From the NCBI RefSeq assembly GCF_009792895.1, contig NZ_WSSC01000004.1, positions 124,001-188,000 on the forward strand: a DNA stretch of 64,000 bases. Direction: 5' to 3'. Shown piece after piece: positions 1-8,741 of this stretch. Position 1 is the stretch's first letter. Every line of letters begins with the position of its first letter. Position numbers and translations under genes: made by a program. The notes beneath the pieces are model-generated. The model searched no databases. It saw only the letters and a program-made list of their open reading frames with translations, and was not told the DNA's origin. The stretch is from Pigmentibacter ruber (GTDB lineage Bacteria; Bdellovibrionota_B; Oligoflexia; Silvanigrellales; Silvanigrellaceae).

Positions 1-2
1 CA

Positions 3-47
3 TTAGCTGTTAATGCATTACATGAAGAGTTTATCCCAAAAACTTAA
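3..47 (+). CDS. C-terminal end of a gene cut by the window edge
   Basis: Frame 3 is open from the window edge to a TAA at 45-47 and would encode the last 14 residues of a protein, LAVNALHEEFIPKT. A similar 'ALH..F' ending is common at the C-terminus of monofunctional aspartate kinases, so that is one guess, but 14 residues cannot settle it. A hairpin follows 10 nt after the stop, as expected behind the end of a gene. Confidence 0.35.
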   Translation, partial: LAVNALHEEFIPKT

Positions 48-56
48 TAATAAACT

Positions 57-84
57 ATTCTAAATAAACTAAAGTATTTAGAAT
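57..84 (+). terminator. Hairpin behind the edge gene
   Basis: A perfect 10-bp inverted repeat, ATTCTAAATA (57-66) and TATTTAGAAT (75-84), encloses an 8-nt loop. It lies between the stop at 47 and the converging gene at 168. No T-run follows, so it is only a weak terminator candidate. Copies of AAAACTTAATAAT lie on either side of the hairpin. Confidence 0.35.
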
Positions 85-167
85 TGCGAAAACTTAATAA
101 TTTGCTACTTTAGGGAAAAGAAAGAACTTAAGTTAAAATAAATTTTAAGATTTATTTTTAAAGAACA

Positions 168-896
168 TTATTCAGCCCGTAGTATTTCACCAGCTTTTAA
201 TCCTGTTAGTTTTTTCAAGCGGTAAACAAACCACCAAATTCCAAGCATAGATATAACCATTTTTGGAATGGCAACTACAAAATGCCCTTTCCAAGTCATC
301 TCTGCGAGCTCTTTATTAAAAGCCTCTGTTTGAGCCGGGCTTACTATTATATTTATTGCTAAAATATAATTTAGAACCCCCCCTAAAAAAAATGCTCCCC
401 CAAAAACCATGGTAATTTGCCAAATTAAAGCTTTAAAAGCCTTTTGCGCGTTATTTGCAGCGAGTTTTTCTTCTAACAATTCTGTTTTGAAAACATTCTC
501 ATTATAAATTAAGTAGTTAACAAATGGCTTGCCAATCCATGCAGAAGCAATTGTAAAAATACCTAAAAAAGTTGGAATAGCAGCTTCCTGAATAGCAAAC
601 CAAAATCCATCTAATTTGTAAAAAGCAAATAAACCTTTTATTAATATACTAACTATTCCCAAGACAGCGATAGGACTTGCTTGTTTTCGTTTCATAAAAT
701 CATACACACCATATCCTAGCGGAAATATTAGTGCAATGATTAGAGTTTTTAAAGGATCAAAAGTTGTATTTAGTTTATTAAGAATAAAAACTGGGATAAC
801 AACATAAAAAATAATTGAGACAAATAAATTTTCTTTTACTTTTTGTTGGACTACTGGCTGATTATCTAAATTTTCAATTTTTTGTTTATTTTCCAT
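168..896 (-). CDS. VC0807-like integral membrane protein
   Basis: A membrane protein of about 242 residues with five or six hydrophobic segments, resembling the VC0807 family of conserved bacterial membrane proteins of unknown function. The frame stays open upstream to a GTG at 983, but the stretch before MENKQK is an unlikely Phe/Leu-rich extension, so I chose the ATG at 896. The first 25 residues are polar (ENKQKIENLDNQ...), followed by a first membrane span (VSIIFYVVIPVFIL). It is transcribed divergently from the methyltransferase operon at 1037. No catalytic motif is visible. A role in transport or septation has been suggested for distant relatives, but the sequence does not show it. Confidence 0.7.
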   Translation of the reverse strand: MENKQKIENLDNQPVVQQKVKENLFVSIIFYVVIPVFILNKLNTTFDPLKTLIIALIFPLGYGVYDFMKRKQASPIAVLGIVSILIKGLFAFYKLDGFWFAIQEAAIPTFLGIFTIASAWIGKPFVNYLIYNENVFKTELLEEKLAANNAQKAFKALIWQITMVFGGAFFLGGVLNYILAINIIVSPAQTEAFNKELAEMTWKGHFVVAIPKMVISMLGIWWFVYRLKKLTGLKAGEILRAE

Positions 897-1036
897 AAAA
901 ACTTTCTTTAACAGAAGGATAAGCCTCAAAAAGGTGTAGTTTAGCATAAAATCAAAAAAAGTAAATTTTTTAATAAAGTTCACTAAATAATAAAACGATA
1001 TCTTAAATCACAAGATTTTTTTTAATGAGGGTTGTT

Positions 1037-1636
1037 ATGAAAGAATTTGATTTAGAAGTATTTAATAACACCAATCAGACACAAGTATTCACCTTTATTA
1101 ACAATAAAACAAAAGAATTGGGTTTTGATATGGCTTCACGACCCGAAACTGGTGCCTTATTAAGAGTTTTAGCTGCCTCAAAACCTAGCAGTAATATTCT
1201 AGAAATTGGGACAGGAACAGGTTACGGAACAGCATGGCTTCTAGAAGGTATGGATGAAAACTCCAAATTGATAAGTATAGAAGCTAATATAAATGTCCAA
1301 AATGTTGCAAAAGAAATTTTAAAAAATGACAAGCGATTACAATTATTAAATGAAAATGGAACTGATTATCTAAAAAAACAAAAACCGCATACTTTTGATA
1401 TTATTTTTGCAGACGCTTTTCCTGGTAAATATGAACTACTTAATGAAACATTAAATCTTTTGAAACCAGGTGGAATTTATATTGTTGACGACATGTTACC
1501 TCAACCTGATTGGCCTGAAGATCATTTTCCTTTAGCAAAATCTGTTATTGAAAGCTTAAAAAACTTAACTAACGTAACTTCTGTAGGATTACATTGGTCT
1601 AGCGGATTGATATTAATGGTGCCAAAATTTAAATAA
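1037..1636 (+). CDS. SAM-dependent O-methyltransferase-like protein
   Basis: A class I SAM methyltransferase of 199 residues. Motif I (ILEIGTGTGYGTAWL) lies near residue 55, an acidic motif II (LISIEAN) follows, and a motif IV-like 'FDIIFADAFPGKY' precedes the GG-containing strand 'LLKPGGIYIVDDMLP'. The length and the DD pair fit the O-methyltransferase (family 3/COMT-like) group. I chose the ATG at 1037 over the one at 1025 because GAGG at 1027-1030 lies 6 nt upstream. It is the first gene of a four-gene operon (next start 9 nt after its stop) with a PLP enzyme, an FAD enzyme and an ATP-grasp ligase. Methylation of that cluster's product is therefore likely, though the substrate is unknown. 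Confidence 0.75.
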   Translation: MKEFDLEVFNNTNQTQVFTFINNKTKELGFDMASRPETGALLRVLAASKPSSNILEIGTGTGYGTAWLLEGMDENSKLISIEANINVQNVAKEILKNDKRLQLLNENGTDYLKKQKPHTFDIIFADAFPGKYELLNETLNLLKPGGIYIVDDMLPQPDWPEDHFPLAKSVIESLKNLTNVTSVGLHWSSGLILMVPKFK

Positions 1637-1645
1637 AGGTAATTT

Positions 1646-2914
1646 ATGAAAGAAGCCTATAACTTACTTCCTAAAATCAATGAAAAATTTTGGAAAAAAT
1701 TTAGGGAAGACTTTATTCTCGATAGAAATTTTATACACCTTTCTTTAGCAATTCAAGTTTCACATAGCATAAAATTAAATAAAGAAATTGATAAATATCG
1801 TTCAATGATTGATAAAAACCCTGATTTAATGCGAAAAGAAAGACACATACACACTGGAGAAACCATAGCTGCTGCCGCTAAATACTTAAAGACAAGTAAA
1901 GATTTAATAGCTTTAACAGAAAGTTCAACTATGGCAATGGCTATAGCATTAAATGGATTTATTTTTAAAAAAGATGATGAAATTATTACTACGGATAGTG
2001 AACATTATTCTTTAGAAAAACTTTGTGAATATAATGCAAAAAGACAAAACTTAAAAATAAAAAAATTTGAATTAAGTTCTCTAATAAAAGGAATAACAAA
2101 AGAACAAATTATTGATGGAATTTTAAAAAATATTACTGAAAAAACAAAACTGATTGCTATTTCATGGGTTAATTCAAAATACGGATTAAAAATGCCAATT
2201 AAAGAGATAGCAAAAAAATTAAAAAAAATTAATTTTTCACGAAATGAAATGGATAAAATTCTTCTTTGCGTCGATGGTGTACACGGATTTGGTGTAGAAG
2301 CGTTTGATTCAATTCATGATTTAGATGTTGATTTTTTTGCTGCTGGTTGCCATAAATGGCTTTTTGGCCCAAGAGGTACAGCCATCCTGTGGGCGAGTGA
2401 AAGAGGTTGGAAAAGAATAGAACCTACTATACCATCATTTGAAAAAATTGCGTGGGATGTTTTTTTATCTTGGGAAAAAAAGAAGTTTAAAGAAGAAGAA
2501 TTGCTTAAATCAAAATTCTGTACTCCTGGTGGTTTTAAAAATTTTGAATATATCTGGGCTTTAAAACATGCATTTGAAATGCACGAGAAAATAGGTAAGA
2601 TTAATATCTATAACAAAATAAAATATTTAACTGATATTTGTAAAAAAGAATTAAAAAAAATAAAAAATTTAGAACTTATAACACCAATAAATAGTGAATT
2701 ATCATCTGGTTTTATTTGCTTTAATTTTATAGGAATTGATCCCTCATCAATAGTAAAAAAAATGTATGATTACAATGTTATTATTGGACAATCTCCTTAT
2801 AAAGATACATGTTTAAGAATAACACCTAGTATTTATAACACTGAAGAAGAAATTATAGCAGCATGTGCGCTTCTTAAAAAGATCATTCAAGAGATAAGAA
2901 ATGAAAAGAGATAA
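1646..2914 (+). CDS. Class V PLP aminotransferase / isopenicillin-N-epimerase-like
   Basis: A fold-type I PLP enzyme of the class V (cysteine desulfurase/isopenicillin N epimerase) group, 422 residues. The cofactor Asp and His are in VDGVHGFG (D210, H213). The Schiff-base lysine is K237 in GCHKWLFGPRG, a context typical of isopenicillin-N-epimerase-like proteins and ergothioneine C-S lyases rather than of IscS. Residues 91-95 (TESST) match the phosphate-binding loop. There is no IscS-type active-site Cys loop. It overlaps the next gene by 14 nt (2901-2914), which suggests translational coupling. The reaction could be transamination, beta-elimination or epimerisation. I cannot tell which from the sequence. 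Confidence 0.8.
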   Translation: MKEAYNLLPKINEKFWKKFREDFILDRNFIHLSLAIQVSHSIKLNKEIDKYRSMIDKNPDLMRKERHIHTGETIAAAAKYLKTSKDLIALTESSTMAMAIALNGFIFKKDDEIITTDSEHYSLEKLCEYNAKRQNLKIKKFELSSLIKGITKEQIIDGILKNITEKTKLIAISWVNSKYGLKMPIKEIAKKLKKINFSRNEMDKILLCVDGVHGFGVEAFDSIHDLDVDFFAAGCHKWLFGPRGTAILWASERGWKRIEPTIPSFEKIAWDVFLSWEKKKFKEEELLKSKFCTPGGFKNFEYIWALKHAFEMHEKIGKINIYNKIKYLTDICKKELKKIKNLELITPINSELSSGFICFNFIGIDPSSIVKKMYDYNVIIGQSPYKDTCLRITPSIYNTEEEIIAACALLKKIIQEIRNEKR

Positions 2915-4397
2915 CTATTTTGATATTGCAATAATTGGTGGAGGAGCGCAAGCTACTGCTTTTCTTTCTGGAATATATTTAAATAGCGTAAATAAAAATA
3001 TAGATAAAAAAATTAGAATTATTGTTATAGATAAATCTGAAAATTTTGGATGTGGAAATGTCTATAATCAAGACTACTCTTGGATATTAATGAATACTCC
3101 TAGTACAGATTTATCTATAATATTAAATGATAAGTATGACTTTAAAAATTGGTTAGAAACTCATTGCGAAAAACTAGAACTTTCTAAAGAAAATAAAGAA
3201 TATGCACCTAGAAAAGTTTTTGGATTTTATTTAAAAGAAAGATTTGATTATTTTATTAAAGAACTTAAAAATAAAAATATTAATATCATAAAAAAAGAAG
3301 CCCTTGCAAAAAAAATTAATTTAGAAGACATTGAAAATAAAATTATGATAACACTATCCACAGATGAACAAATAAAATGTAATTTTGTTGTTTTAGCAAA
3401 AGGACATGATGATTTAAATGACCCTTATCAGCTAAAAGGAAAAGAAAACTATATTCATAATCCTTTTCCAGCAATGCATAAGCTTAGCAATATTCCAAAA
3501 GAAAGTACTATTGGTATTATTGGTAGCAATTTAACAGCAATTGATATAGCAATAACTTTAGATAAACTCGGACATAAAAACTTTTACTTATTTTCAAGAG
3601 GAGGAAAACTTCCTGAAGTAAAAGGCCCTTATTTAAAAAGTGAAGAACCAAAATTTGCCAAATTAAAGAATTTTATTGCATATAAAAAAGAAAATTTAAC
3701 TTTAAAAGATCTATTAAAATTTATCAGAAAAGATTTTATTCAAAATCAATTAGACTGGAGAAATACTCTTTTTACAAAAAATAAAGTTGAGGAGAAAGAG
3801 GCTTTTCTACATAAAATACATTTAGCTAAAAAAAGTCCTACTCCATTTAATATTATACTTGGAATAATACCTGAAATTGCCAGAACTTGGAGATTTGTAA
3901 ATAAATCTGAATTTAATAAATTTATGAATCTTTATTATTATAAAATACATCAGAAACATGGAGCAATTCCATTAGTAAATGCAGAAATAATTGCAGATTT
4001 ATTATTAAAAAATAAGATTTATTTAAAGAATAATATTCAACTAATTGAGAAAAAAGATCAGCACTTTCTAATTCATTCAAATAATGAAATTTTAAAATGT
4101 GATTTTATTATTAATGCTACTGGACCCTTAAGAAAAGTATGTCATCAAAAGCAAGAATTGTTGCATATACTATGTGCACAGAACTTTATAAATGAAATTG
4201 ACATAGGAGGAATTATAACAAACCCAAAAAATGGTAAAATACTAAGTATAAATGAACTATGTCAACAAAAAATAGTGGCAATAGGTCACAATGCTGAAGG
4301 GACTCATCCTTTCATAAATAATTTTGCATGGATTATGGAAACAACTAATGAGGTTAGTTTATCGCTTTTAAATGAGGTATTACATGGAAAAGTATAA
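2901..4397 (+). CDS. FAD/NAD(P)-binding oxidoreductase of the biosynthetic operon
   Basis: A protein of 498 residues with two dinucleotide-binding signatures: FDIAIIGGGAQATAF at the N-terminus (FAD) and TIGIIGSNLTAIDIA near residue 205 (NAD(P)). A third typical element, 'DFIINATGP', lies near residue 405. This is the layout of FAD/NAD(P)-binding proteins of the YdhS/PF13454 kind and of flavin N-hydroxylases. It starts inside the preceding gene (overlap 2901-2914) and overlaps the next by another 14 nt. In context it probably oxidises or hydroxylates an amino-acid-derived intermediate, which is inference. Confidence 0.75.
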   Translation: MKRDNYFDIAIIGGGAQATAFLSGIYLNSVNKNIDKKIRIIVIDKSENFGCGNVYNQDYSWILMNTPSTDLSIILNDKYDFKNWLETHCEKLELSKENKEYAPRKVFGFYLKERFDYFIKELKNKNINIIKKEALAKKINLEDIENKIMITLSTDEQIKCNFVVLAKGHDDLNDPYQLKGKENYIHNPFPAMHKLSNIPKESTIGIIGSNLTAIDIAITLDKLGHKNFYLFSRGGKLPEVKGPYLKSEEPKFAKLKNFIAYKKENLTLKDLLKFIRKDFIQNQLDWRNTLFTKNKVEEKEAFLHKIHLAKKSPTPFNIILGIIPEIARTWRFVNKSEFNKFMNLYYYKIHQKHGAIPLVNAEIIADLLLKNKIYLKNNIQLIEKKDQHFLIHSNNEILKCDFIINATGPLRKVCHQKQELLHILCAQNFINEIDIGGIITNPKNGKILSINELCQQKIVAIGHNAEGTHPFINNFAWIMETTNEVSLSLLNEVLHGKV

Positions 4398-5649
4398 TTC
4401 CCAATCCCAAGATATTATTTGTATTGTAGATGCTTATTCAACTGGGAAAAAATTAGCGTATGAATTTAATAAATATGGAAAAAAATGCATTCATATTAAA
4501 AGTACAAGTAGAGAAGAGGAAGAATTAAAAAGAAATGAATTTATTGAAGAACTCACTTATACAGGAAATTTATTTTCTTTAAAAGATGAATTAAAAAAAT
4601 TTAATCCTGAATTCATTATTGCAGGTTCTGAAATGGGTGTTGAACTGGCTGACAAATTAAGTGAAATATTTAATATTCAAAAATGTAATAATCCGCTTTC
4701 AACTACTTTGCGCCGAAATAAATACTTTATGCATGAAAAATTAAAAGAATGGAACTTAAAGGCAATTAAACAATTTAAATCAAAAAATGTTTTAGAAATA
4801 ATGAATTGGGCTGAAATTAATAAAAAATGGCCTGTAGTTGTTAAACCACTCAATAGCGCCGCTAGTGATGGAGTTACCATTTGTGCAAATACAAATGAAA
4901 TTGAACAAGCTTTTAGTAGAATTATGTACCAAGAAAATAAGCTAGGCATTAAAAATGAAGAAGTGCTAATTCAAGAGTATATTGAGGGTACACAGTATTT
5001 TGTAAATACTGTTAGTTGGAACGGAAAGCATTATATTTCAGATATATGGAAACAAAATAGAAGAAGATTAAAAGATAGAGCTTTTTTATTTGAATCTATG
5101 TCATTATGCGATAGTGACGGAAAAATAGAAATAGAATTAATAGAGTATACAAAAAAAGTTCTAGATGCTTTGGAACTTTCGCATGGAGCTGCACATAATG
5201 AAATTATGTTTACAAAAGATGGCCCTATTTTAATTGAATTAAACGCAAGATTAATGGGAGCTTCAATTGAAGATGAGGCATTTAAACAAGCACTAGATAA
5301 AACACAATCTGAACTTCTTGCATTAGTTTATTCTAATCATGATTTATTCATGCAAGAATTTGCTGATAAAAAGTATTCTAAAAAACAGCACTTAAATGAA
5401 GTTTCTTTTATATACGAGAAAAATGGTATACTACTAGATTTCCCAAAAAAGTATAGTATTGAAAGAATGTTTTCGTTTTTTTGTTTCTCAGGATTAAATC
5501 AAATAGGCAATGCAGTAAAAAAGACTGAAGACACTCTAGGCCATCCAGGCTATGTTTATTTAGTTCATCATGATGAAGAAATCATTTCAAAAGATACTGA
5601 ACAAATACTAAAATGGCAAAGAAATAATGAGTTATTTATCATTGAATAA
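4384..5649 (+). CDS. ATP-grasp ligase, L-amino-acid-ligase-like
   Basis: An ATP-grasp enzyme of 421 residues. The central KPLNSAASDGV segment is the nucleotide-binding loop, 'VLIQEYIEGTQYFVN' is the grasp hinge, and 'ILIELNARLMGA' carries the Glu/Asn metal ligands. The layout resembles BacD-type L-amino acid ligases and carnosine-synthase-like proteins, which join a carboxylate to an amine through an acyl phosphate. I chose the ATG at 4384 because GAGG sits 6 nt before it. It overlaps the FAD enzyme by 14 nt (4384-4397) and ends one base before the opposing gene's stop. As the last gene of the operon it is the best candidate for the amide-bond-forming step. Confidence 0.8.
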   Translation: MEKYNSQSQDIICIVDAYSTGKKLAYEFNKYGKKCIHIKSTSREEEELKRNEFIEELTYTGNLFSLKDELKKFNPEFIIAGSEMGVELADKLSEIFNIQKCNNPLSTTLRRNKYFMHEKLKEWNLKAIKQFKSKNVLEIMNWAEINKKWPVVVKPLNSAASDGVTICANTNEIEQAFSRIMYQENKLGIKNEEVLIQEYIEGTQYFVNTVSWNGKHYISDIWKQNRRRLKDRAFLFESMSLCDSDGKIEIELIEYTKKVLDALELSHGAAHNEIMFTKDGPILIELNARLMGASIEDEAFKQALDKTQSELLALVYSNHDLFMQEFADKKYSKKQHLNEVSFIYEKNGILLDFPKKYSIERMFSFFCFSGLNQIGNAVKKTEDTLGHPGYVYLVHHDEEIISKDTEQILKWQRNNELFIIE

Positions 5650-5650
5650 T

Positions 5651-7285
5651 CTATCTTAATTTTAATTTCCAGACATAAAATAAAACACCATTATGTTGTT
5701 CGCCTAAGGATGAAAGACGTTCAGAATTATAAGCAAAAGACATTTTTTGATTCAAGACAACAACAAAAATATTGTTATTATAAAAATATTCAGACATTTT
5801 TTTTGCATAATAAGAAGTATCATTTATATTTTTTATAGAAAGTTCATACAAAGAATCAAAGGAGCTATCTTTTGGCCCTTCATTTGCGTAATATGCAGTT
5901 GTTTTAAAAAATGAGAAATTTTTATTTGGATCATTTGAAGAAAAACCAAATCCGGTCCACCAAAGAACATTGCTATCATTGTCAGAAAATTTCGGATAGT
6001 TAAGATCTGTATCATAAAATTTTACTTGAATTCCAACATCTGCAAGTTGCTTTTTTATTTCTTGAATATAAGGAAGCGAATTAATATTTTTAATATTTGC
6101 CCAATATGTATGGACATGAAATACTTTATTTTTCCACAATGAATGAGGTATCGAATTTAAGAGCTGCTTAGCTCTCTCGATATTTTGCTTTTGCAAGGGC
6201 TTTTGAATTCTATATTCCTTTAATACGCTAAAAGCTGGTATCATTTGATCTTCTGGAATAATTTCTTTATATAACGATGTATCTGCTATCTTTTCTCTAT
6301 CTAAAGCAAGTGAAATTGCTTCTCTAAATTTCTTATTTTTTCCTAATTCCGTTCTAAAATTAAACAGAAAACCTCCATTAGAATAAATATTAGGAAAAAT
6401 AATCTTTCTATCTGTGCCTGATTTTCCTCTTCCACTATCACCTAGCAAAATTTTTATATCGCCCTCATCTTTGCTACTAAATATAAATCTTATGTATTTT
6501 GGTATATTTTCTTTGCGATTAAATTTTTTTAAGATAAATTCGTACTTTTCCCAGTTAACATACTCTACTTTATATTTTCCAAAACCTATAGGGTATTTTT
6601 TCCAGTTAGTGTAAGATTTATCCAGTTCTTCTATAGGTACAATAGGTATTCTTCCAATAGATATTTTATTTAAAAAAAATTTGTTCCGCCACTTTAGCTT
6701 AAAAATGATGTTATAATTATCTACTACTTCTATTCCTTTTACTAAGCCGGTTGGATAATTTATTGAATTTACCTCTGTAAAAGGAAGATTATTTGTATTT
6801 TTTAATTCTTCTATACCAACTATATCATTTAAGAGTGATGTCACTACATAGTTTTTTTTCCTCTGTAATAATGCTCTCAAAATTGAAAATTCAACATCAT
6901 ATGCAGTAACTTCTCTTTTATTATGAAAATAGACATTCTTTTTTAAAAATGCTTGGCAAATATTATCTTCACAGTAATAGCGCTCTATCAACGAGTTTTG
7001 CTTCAATTCATCAGTAGTTATTGCATCGTCTCTTGATATTAAGCATCCATTAACTGAAGCTGTAAAAGTTTCAATTACATGTGATACAGCCTTTGATGTA
7101 TCCCAAGGAATTTGTGGTATCTCTGAAAGATTAATCGTTATTGTTTCTTCAGCAGGAAATGAAACCTGGTTTGAAAATAATTGTTTTGCCTTATTAAATA
7201 TAAAAAAAACAAAAAATGGGATCAAAATTGCTAATGCAAATCTTTTTAAATCAATATTTTTAAACTTCATTGCAATATTTTCCAT
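5651..7285 (-). CDS. Membrane-anchored solute-binding protein, peptide (family 5) type
   Basis: About 544 residues matching the SBP_bac_5 fold of oligopeptide/nickel binding proteins. Recognisable pieces are 'AYDVEFSILRAL' early, 'LNKISIGRIPIVPIEELD' in the middle, and 'KNKKFREAISLALDREKIA' in the C-terminal lobe. The N-terminus (RFALAILIPFFVFFIF) is an uncleaved-looking membrane anchor without a lipobox. ATGs at 7285 and 7270 are both possible. The TTG at 7312 is less likely. No permease or ATPase genes are adjacent, so it is an orphan binding protein. It converges with the ATP-grasp gene with a one-base gap. It might bind the product of the neighbouring cluster, which is speculative. Confidence 0.75.
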   Translation of the reverse strand: MENIAMKFKNIDLKRFALAILIPFFVFFIFNKAKQLFSNQVSFPAEETITINLSEIPQIPWDTSKAVSHVIETFTASVNGCLISRDDAITTDELKQNSLIERYYCEDNICQAFLKKNVYFHNKREVTAYDVEFSILRALLQRKKNYVVTSLLNDIVGIEELKNTNNLPFTEVNSINYPTGLVKGIEVVDNYNIIFKLKWRNKFFLNKISIGRIPIVPIEELDKSYTNWKKYPIGFGKYKVEYVNWEKYEFILKKFNRKENIPKYIRFIFSSKDEGDIKILLGDSGRGKSGTDRKIIFPNIYSNGGFLFNFRTELGKNKKFREAISLALDREKIADTSLYKEIIPEDQMIPAFSVLKEYRIQKPLQKQNIERAKQLLNSIPHSLWKNKVFHVHTYWANIKNINSLPYIQEIKKQLADVGIQVKFYDTDLNYPKFSDNDSNVLWWTGFGFSSNDPNKNFSFFKTTAYYANEGPKDSSFDSLYELSIKNINDTSYYAKKMSEYFYNNNIFVVVLNQKMSFAYNSERLSSLGEQHNGVLFYVWKLKLR

Positions 7286-7515
7286 ATTCAAAATTCTTAA
7301 CAAGTCATTCAAATATTAAATAATAAAAAAAAAGAACATTGTCTACGTACTAAATGATATTTTTATCTTAAAAACTACTCTTCTTTTTAAGAAGCTTAAA
7401 GCAAGATATTTAAATTATTTCAGAATCATTTTAATATTATTATTATTTTTATAAAAAGTCAATTAATTTTTATCTAAACATGAATTCTCACAAAATTAAA
7501 AGAAAGCATTATTTA

Positions 7516-8715
7516 TTAAGATTTAATAAACCGAGTAAAAAATCTTCTTGGATGGAGTCTACTATGTAAAAAATAACTTTTCTCATTCATAATTAACTCA
7601 TGAGTTATATAAGCTGCCCAAACACCTGCTGAAAAACCAGTGGCAAGCCATCCTGTGTTTCCAAGAATTTTTCCTAATTTACCAAATTCACCTAATAATG
7701 GTAATTCATCACATGGATAACAATCAACCAAAATATTTTTTTTAATTAAATACATATTTAATTCATCTATATTATTTAAGAAAGGAAATTCAAAATGGGT
7801 TTTCAAAAAAGGAAGAATTACTTTCGAATGATAATTTATAATTTTTTCCCAATTTTCTGGAGTTATTTTACTTTCATCTAAATAAATACCAGCTCCAGCT
7901 GATGGAAGTAAAAATCTCGGACCTGTAAACTTCATAAATATGTTCTGATCTCTTTGAAAAATAGTACCTGCAAAATGTCCGTTTGCAGCACGAAATGAAA
8001 TTGGATTAGAAAATATAATATTCTTAAAGTAAAAAGAATATTCCAACAAACAGTCACTCATTGGAACTAAAATTTCTTTGTATTTATTAAGAATTTCAGA
8101 AATTTTTAATGCATTTGCTAAAATAATAACTTCAGCATTTAATTTCATTTTATTTTCTAATATAATTGAACATCCATCATTTTTTTCAGAAATATCTTTG
8201 ACACGGCTTTTGATAAACTTAACTTTATTCCCCTGAAGATAATCAAGCATTGTTTTTTTAAATTTTTCCGCATTCAAACATTGTAAACTATTAAAAAGCT
8301 CTTTAAAAACTTTAGGATCATCGGTAGAACTCAAATTAAATCCTAATTTACTAGCTTCTTCTAATTCTTGATATTCAAAATCTTGCATCCCAATTCTATA
8401 GCAAGGAAGCTGTTGCCAATTTTGTTTTTCATCAAGAATATTTAAAATATTTTGAAAAAATATATTTGCACCATTTGCACAAAATTCCTGTAAATATTTT
8501 GCCACATCATTTCCATGTGCCACATTTGCGCGAGTTGGTGGATCATTTAAAGAAGGCCAGCAAATTTGTAATGAATGAATAAATGTATCTAAAGGTTCAG
8601 TATTTTCAGGATGTATAATTGCAATTTTAAAATTCTGTTGACTTAAAAATAAAGCAGAAAAACAAGCATAAGGACCAGCACCTACAATGACTATGTCATA
8701 GGATTCAGTTTCCAT
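7516..8715 (-). CDS. DAO-type FAD-dependent oxidoreductase
   Basis: 399 residues. The N-terminal FAD motif YDIVIVGAGPYACFSALFL and the C-terminal 'GWLATGFSAGVWAA' closing the Rossmann fold are those of the D-amino-acid-oxidase/glycine-oxidase/thiazole-synthase (DAO) superfamily. The middle carries the substrate domain with 'FAGTIFQRDQNIFMKF'. The substrate is unknown, and amine or amino acid oxidation is the family norm. It lies 26 nt downstream of prmA on the same strand and may share its transcript. A 200-nt AT-rich gap separates it from the binding-protein gene downstream. Confidence 0.7.
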   Translation of the reverse strand: METESYDIVIVGAGPYACFSALFLSQQNFKIAIIHPENTEPLDTFIHSLQICWPSLNDPPTRANVAHGNDVAKYLQEFCANGANIFFQNILNILDEKQNWQQLPCYRIGMQDFEYQELEEASKLGFNLSSTDDPKVFKELFNSLQCLNAEKFKKTMLDYLQGNKVKFIKSRVKDISEKNDGCSIILENKMKLNAEVIILANALKISEILNKYKEILVPMSDCLLEYSFYFKNIIFSNPISFRAANGHFAGTIFQRDQNIFMKFTGPRFLLPSAGAGIYLDESKITPENWEKIINYHSKVILPFLKTHFEFPFLNNIDELNMYLIKKNILVDCYPCDELPLLGEFGKLGKILGNTGWLATGFSAGVWAAYITHELIMNEKSYFLHSRLHPRRFFTRFIKS

Positions 8716-8741
8716 TTTCTACTCAATGTTGTTATGGAGAC

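Noticed and set aside
4677-4949. Open frame on the minus strand inside the ATP-grasp gene
   Set aside because: It mirrors the real gene, has no ribosome-binding site and no recognisable motif.
1037-5649. Ergothioneine pathway
   Set aside because: There is a PLP enzyme and a methyltransferase, but no EgtB sulfoxide synthase, and the methyltransferase is not EgtD-like.
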